Of a stretch of DNA of 64,000 nt, positions 58,637 to 64,000 are shown piece after piece. A program made the position numbers and the translations under genes. The notes below the pieces were generated by a model that was not told where the DNA came from, ran no database searches, and saw only the letters and a program-made list of their open reading frames with translations. Source of the stretch: Apodospora peruviana (Eukaryota; Ascomycota; Sordariomycetes; Sordariales; Lasiosphaeriaceae); the NCBI GenBank assembly GCA_033439685.1, contig JAUEDM010000001.1, forward strand, positions 372,001 through 436,000, given 5' to 3'. Positions within the stretch are counted from its first letter, which is position 1; the number at the start of each line of letters is the position of its first letter.

Positions 58637-61445
58637 CGGGAGTAGCTACCAATAGCACGATCATGGCGTCAGAGGGCAGCGATTCGCAGTCAGGCTCGGA
58701 CGACTGCAACATCTCCCTTGGCCCGACGTGCCACGTCCAAACGGCCGAGAACAGGGTGAGTTCTCTTTCTGACGATCGATTCACACGAGCACTATGATTC
58801 TTTCGCGCTCGATCATTTCCCTTGCGCGCGAAGTGGTGTGTGTGCCTGGTCGGTCCGGGGGCGGGCAGGCGGGCACCACCAACCGCAAGGTCGGTCACAC
58901 AAACGACGCCCGCGGCGAGCTCGCCTCAACTCTTTCATGCGTCCCAGGAGGAGAAGTGGTACTCGAAAGTCAAGGCTGTCTGCTAACAAATGTGGAACAG
59001 TTTGGCTTGCATGTTCTCGAGGATCTCAAATCCTTTGTCTTTGACGATGTGCATGCCAATAATGCAATGGACTTCGACGATGACGACGATAACGACGACG
59101 ATAACGACGAGCTTGATGACGATGATGACGACGGTAATATCGACGGCGATCTATTCTTTCCCTCGTCCGAGCTGAGTCCCGAGGAGCTTATGGTCCTTCT
59201 GGAGGAGTCAGTGGCATGGCAAGTGGGCCAATACGACCACATCGAGAACGCATCCCCCGAAGGCGGTGGCGCCCACAGCAGCAGTCAGGGGTTTCCGCGT
59301 GTGGCCAGGCTACGGTGTAATCTGACTGCTCTCTCGCAACGGTATAATGTATGGATACGGACACACCCCCGATGTATTATTGATGGAGGAATGAGACTAC
59401 TGACAGCAGCGCGCGCCAGCTTTACTTCACAGCATACCAGGACAAGATATACGTTTACCAGCCCAGGGCGCCCCCGCAGGTCCTCCCGCCACCATCCATA
59501 ATCCTTCATCCTAGGCGGACTAAGGCGGCAAGGATGTTTGGCGGCGTGATCGATAGGGGGTTTTCCCATCAGATGAACCAGCTTCTGGTCGGAAATCTCG
59601 GCAAATTTGAGGTTATCCTCTTCGTCTTTGACGACGGTGACGTGGGGGCCTACTACACGCATGCCATTGCTCGTGCTGTGATTGCCAACAACGAACACCG
59701 AAAGAATCTGTGCGGTGGAGCAGTGTCGCGGCTAGTTGTGCCCAAGGAGTTCTTCCACGAGAACGTGGGCCAGTCGGCATGGGGGGTCGCCATTCATGAG
59801 AAATCCAGGTTGCTGGCTGTGAGTTCTAACCGGCATGAAGTCACAGTATTTGCGTTTGCCATGAGGAACCCGCCTGCACGGACTGAGACTGATCTGGACG
59901 CCGAAGTCGATGGCTCCCCCAAGGTCTGGTCTGGGCAAACGGCCTTGCAGCTGGAGAAACATTTCCGGTCCAGGACGAGGACGTGGAGGATTGTGTTACC
60001 GCTTGGTCCAAGCGGAAACAACATACCTACGATTGCCTTTGTCGAGAACGAGGCTGGAGAGGCCGACCAGGTGGTCGCCCTTGACGTCAATGGCAACACA
60101 TGGATTCTCGATATCTGGAAGATCGGCAGCAACCCGATCCTATACTCACCGAATATCGTCAGAGGTGCACCTCCGCGGTATGGCTTTGTGTCTCTTTGGA
60201 TTTTGGTTGTTTCCTGCTCACAAAACCTTTTGTTACAGATACTCAGGTTGGGGTGTTTTGGTGCTCCCAGACAGCAGTTTCAGGCAGACAAGGACAATTC
60301 GGGAATCGCTCGGCCTTCCTGCTGGTGAGATCGCTCCAAGCGACATACCGAATCGTACAATGTGTCCTGGTAGACAAGGTTCCGATCGTTGGCTGGACAC
60401 TACCTGCAGCCTCTACTACGTCAAAGACCTGGCGCCTGACCCGGAGAAGGTCTTGAGAAATCGGTATGGCCCGGTTTATTCCAAGATACATGCCGACAAA
60501 TACCGTCCCAAAATCAGCACGACGACCATGGTAGATGTAGAGGTGGAAGCGGACGAAGACGAGGAGGATGAGGATGACGATACGGACATGTCGGACAGTC
60601 CAAGTGGTGGATCTGATGTCAGCTTTGACACGGGATCGCCGCTGTTTGCGCCGCAAGGGCCATCGGTGAAGGAGATCACTGCTACAGAAAATCGGTGGGC
60701 CACTGTGAGCAAATTCCCAGGTCCGAAGGGGAGTACTCTCGATGATCTGGACAACGATGTCCACCTTATCCGAACTATTGTTCCTAGCTTTGGCCAGACC
60801 CCGCTGCTGGATGGGAGTATGGGATGCCTCATAGAGTTTGTTAGTCGGAGCCTGGATCGACAGAGCAAGTCTCGGCCGGTGTCTCTTGAAAATGCCCAGT
60901 TCCACCCTTGGGTTGCAAAGAATTTGTCGATTCTTCGGACCACGACCACGGACATCGAGCTCCATCCCCTTGACAGCGCGGGGACGGGCATTATGTGCAA
61001 GGCCGTGTTGACGCATCATAATCACCACAAGCGGCGCGTCGAGCCGTACGACCTCTCGGCGCCCGTGTCGGAACGCACGAGCATGTTGGTGCATGTGCCG
61101 GAGCTGAGTCTGGTGGTTGCCGGCGCACTGAACGGCCGCGTGGCTATCTTGACGCTTACCAAGACGAACAAGCACCTGCATGGGATGTCGTGGCGGCGCG
61201 GGTTTAGGGTGAACTGGGTGCTGCCGAGAAAGGAGGAGGAGGATAAGCGGCTACGGCCGTGGTGTGCGCTGCATGGGATTGCGGTCTCGCCTTACCCTGA
61301 GCGGCGTGCAAGAGGGCTTGAGCTGTTTGGGGATACGAATCGGTTCACGCCGCCCGGAAAGTATCGGTTGATATTGCATTATATGGATCATACGATACTT
61401 GTGTATGATATTGAGAGAAGGGGGGAGGATGTGTTGATATTTTAG
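58633..61445 (+). CDS. Crt10-family protein, about 811 aa
   Basis: Resembles the Crt10 family of ascomycetes; in budding yeast Crt10 is a regulator of ribonucleotide reductase gene expression. Exons 58633-58755, 59001-59348, 59420-60177 and 60239-61445 total 2436 nt and close in frame. The branch site CTAAC stands before exon 2 and CTGAC before exon 3. Visible marks: RCNLTALSQRYN then LYFTAYQDKIYVYQP early on, a beta-propeller-like middle (SAWGVAIHEKSRLLAVSSN), and a C-terminal block (GIAVSP ... YRLILHYMDHTILVYDI). Two acidic runs occur: residues about 55-75, coded by GAC/GAT repeats at 59077-59135, and a second near 60545-60590. The first intron (245 nt) is longer than the others and lies in an otherwise open frame, so its 3' end is less certain than the rest. 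Role here inferred from the family. Confidence 0.8.
59077..59135 (+). repeat. GAC/GAT codon repeat (acidic run)
   Basis: Tandem GAC, GAT and AAC codons coding for an Asp-rich stretch with a few Asn inside the Crt10-like protein. Likely slippage-prone. Confidence 0.8.
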
Positions 61446-62392
61446 GGAGGTTTACATGGGCAAGGGGATTGAGAATAAGTGTTATGAATATGATGATGGC
61501 GATGGGTTACATAACTTGCGGGAAAGCATATATATTGTGCTTGCTGTCAATGGGTGGCAGATGTGGTTTACACCCTTCTGGTTCTGATGATTTTGAGTTT
61601 TGGGATCTGGTTTGAGGTTGTAAGGCAACAGTCTAGCGGGTGTCTTATGGAGGGAAATCATTGTGAGTTTGTTATTAGACAGATATAATTTGACCTCGAG
61701 GTTTGGTGAAAGACACCATTTATTTATTTCTCATGTTTCTCGTTTTTTGAAGGGGTTGTAAAGAGAGGTGGATAAGGGGTATGAGAATTCAAGAGAGCCC
61801 CTGACCTGAGTGAGATATCGATGAGGTCTTGACTAAGGCTAACTAAAGCTGGCTAACTACTACATAGAGATATTCCGATGGACGTAAAGTGTACAGATGC
61901 ATTCGTGAAAAGATATACGAGTGTGGTCGCATGAGGACATGTTCCACCGTGTGGAGGGTGTGATCGCCGTTGCTTACGCGCAGCGGAGCCTTATAGCAGT
62001 CCGGTCCCGCGATAGCACGCCCACCATAAGTAAGACTTTAAAATTTCATGTCTTGCTTACAGGTAATCACAAAATATATGGGAGACTATATCGAACGATA
62101 ATCTTGGAATATGAATATCTCAGTAGATTCTTCATTACATTTCAGTCAGTATGGTGAGTGTGAGCTGAGGTAGCACTTCATTTACGCGGAATAAGGCTGC
62201 GGGCGGGGCTCAGTTATAGTGGGGACCTCACCTTGACAACCAGGCATCATCCGCAGAAGCCACAGCTGAGCCTCGCCACCTCCTGCCTTTCTCACTTCAC
62301 AACACTTCATCATCTCACACACTCTCTTCCTCCTCTCATGAGATGATTTAACCAAGACCTGCTTTCACTCACTCAAGGTAGGTCGCGATAGA
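61446..62392. other. Intergenic region between Crt10-like and acid phosphatase genes
   Basis: Contains the Crt10-like 3' UTR and the phosphatase promoter. I did not see a CACGTG-type Pho4/NUC-1 site here, so phosphate regulation is not supported by sequence. The stretch before the start is rich in CTTCAC/CTCAC. No gene seen. Confidence 0.45.
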
Positions 62393-64000
62393 ATGGCAAT
62401 GGCGATGCGGGCACTGAAGACTAAGGACACGACGGGCTACGAACCCGTCGGCCAGAATGAGGACGTCCTCAACGACGATGGCTCATTTCCACCACTACCT
62501 GACGTTCCAACCCTCACTCACCACAATGACCACACTCCGAAGCGCAACTGGCGATTATTCGGTCTAGCGTTCACTCTGTCCCTGATACTCTGGCTCGGGG
62601 TGGGCCTCGTGACCGGCAACGGGACCCTCTTTGGGATTCGCGGCCCCGGCCGTGGCGGACACTGGGTATCCGAAGACACAACAACCTGCTCAGCAGAATG
62701 CGGACAACAACCGAGTGACGTACCGCAGTACTTCCAGACTACTCCCGAACTATGGGCGGGGCCGACGGCAACAGGAAAAGCGGCCTTCATGGCGCAGACG
62801 AGGACGTTCGATCATGCCGCGACGTACGTGCCCAACGCGCCGCTGCAGACTTCGCTTCCCATACAAGGCATGAGCGAAGGGAACGAGAGCATTTTTGGGA
62901 TGATGGGTTTCCTGGCGCCGTATACGCCCAGTCCCGGGTTTGGAGTGGATGAGTATCCACTCCCTGAAGGGGCGGAGATCGTGCAGGTGCAGATGTTGAG
63001 TCGGCATGGGAGTCGGTATCCGACGAGCGGGTCGGCGGTTACTGATTTTGGGGAGAGGATTGCGGCTGCGAAAGAATCAGACAAAGGGTTTAAGAGTAAG
63101 GGTGTGTTGGGTTTTTTGGGGGACTGGAGATATCAATTGGGTTGGGAGATTTTGGTGCCGAAAGGTGAGTTCTCTCTGGTGTCGTGGGTATGTGGTGGTG
63201 GTGATGATGATCTAACGGGATTGATTATATATATAGGGAGACAAGAGTTGTTTGACTCGGGCGTGTTGCATTCGTACATGTACTCGCAGCTGTATAACCC
63301 CAACAGCAAGATCATTGTGCGGACGACGGTGAGTTGTTGTTCATCACCTGAGTTGTATGTGGAAAACGTTCATTGACACTAGGAAAAAGACACAGGATCG
63401 GATGCTCAAATCGGCCGAGTATTTTATGGCTGGCTTCTTTGGACTTGAATGGTATGAACGCACCACCACCACTTCCTTAATAACTCTCAGGTATGCAACA
63501 TGGTTAACACGGACCGCGCAGGACAAACAACGCCACAATAGAAGTCATCATCGAGGAGGCCGGCTTTAACAACTCTCTCGCGGGTTACCTCAACTGCCCC
63601 AACGGACGCAAAGGCAACTCGGGCCAGGACGCCGCCACCGCGTGGATCAACAACTACCTCGCCAACGCGACCACCCGTCTCGCACCTTTGGTTGAGGGCT
63701 ACGAGTGGACGATTGGCGACACGTATGCGGCGCAGACCATGTGTCCATACGAGACGGTCGCCTACGGGTACAGCCGCTTCTGCGATCTGTTCACCTACGA
63801 CGAGTGGATCGGGTTCGAATACTCGATCGACCTGGCGTTTTACGGGAATAACGCGTTCGGCTCGCCAACCGGAAGGGCCGTCGGCATCGGCTACCAGCAG
63901 GAGGTTATCGCGAGACTGAAAAACCACACGCTGGGCTATTCTGGTTCGCAGATCAACGTGACGCTGGACAACAGCACGGACACGTTTCCGCTGAACCAGA
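62393..64000 (+). CDS. Membrane-anchored histidine acid phosphatase (phytase-like), 3' end outside window
   Basis: Histidine-type acid phosphatase that cleaves phosphomonoesters such as phytate-like substrates. Exons 62393-63164, 63237-63328, 63390-63451 and 63522 onward are in phase; the 3' end lies beyond the window. The catalytic motif Arg204-His-Gly-Ser-Arg208-Tyr-Pro210 is in QMLSRHGSRYP. RMLKSAEYFMAGFFG is the next conserved block. A second catalytic His-Asp pair should lie further downstream. The N-terminus has no cleavable signal but a single helix at about 55-74 (LFGLAFTLSLILWLGVGLV) preceded by basic residues, so the enzyme is probably a type II membrane protein with its active domain outside. 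Glycosylation sites are many (NES, NAT, NHT, NVT). The exon 3 acceptor AAAAAG at 63389 was chosen to keep the conserved TTTQDRM; an alternative at 63395 would drop two residues. Confidence 0.92.

Noticed and set aside
1..64000. CRISPR arrays, bacterial insertion sequences, intact retrotransposons and telomeric repeats
   Set aside because: None seen. Repeats are short simple-sequence runs, and no transposase, reverse transcriptase or long terminal repeat pair could be recognised.

Overview
The window is nuclear DNA of a filamentous ascomycete (Pezizomycotina), most likely a Sordariomycete. Short introns of about 50-110 nt carry GT (once GC) donors, CTAAC/CTGAC-type branch points and AG acceptors. 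A dispersed single 5S rRNA gene is nearly identical, as I recall it, to the Neurospora type. Typical fungal families are present: a Zn2Cys6 regulator, an ABCA transporter, a Crt10-like protein and a fungal 7-TM receptor. No mobile element with recognisable coding capacity was seen, and no CRISPR or bacterial-style operon.

Layout. 1-4458 (+): the last seven exons of a full-size ABCA-type ABC transporter that runs in from the left. 4936-6774 (-): an intronless SWIM zinc-finger protein converging on it. 6775-20006: about 13 kb without a supportable protein gene, holding a 5S rRNA gene (12522), tRNA-Thr(UGU) (12918-12989) and an intron-containing tRNA-Glu(CUC) (13390-13485). 20007-21417 (-): a five-exon TauD/TfdA-type Fe(II)/2-oxoglutarate oxygenase with one GC-AG intron. 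25434-28181 (-): a Zn2Cys6 regulator. 28182-37655: a second long gene-poor stretch. 37656-42170: an accessory patch with an intronless divergent protein kinase, a relic of the peroxin-12 RING end, a candidate structured Pol III RNA with a tRNA-like closing domain, and a decayed HNH-nuclease-like gene. 42174-51854: a third gene-poor stretch. 51855-53607 (+): a 7-TM receptor. 55922-57622 (+): a membrane-anchored GH5 hydrolase. 58633-61445 (+): a Crt10-family protein. 62393-right edge (+): a membrane-anchored histidine acid phosphatase, cut by the window end.

The conserved genes are read independently and form no recognisable biosynthetic cluster. The right-hand block (receptor, GH5 hydrolase, Crt10-like, acid phosphatase) is co-directional, with two type II membrane hydrolases flanking the Crt10-like gene, but nothing shows joint function. 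Exon models for the TauD-like, receptor, Crt10-like, ABC and phosphatase genes were checked by hand for splice sites and reading phase, and all close in frame. The most unusual items are the Pol III unit at 40242-40484, the two gene relics around it, and four exact copies of the palindrome TACCTAGGTA outside the annotated genes.
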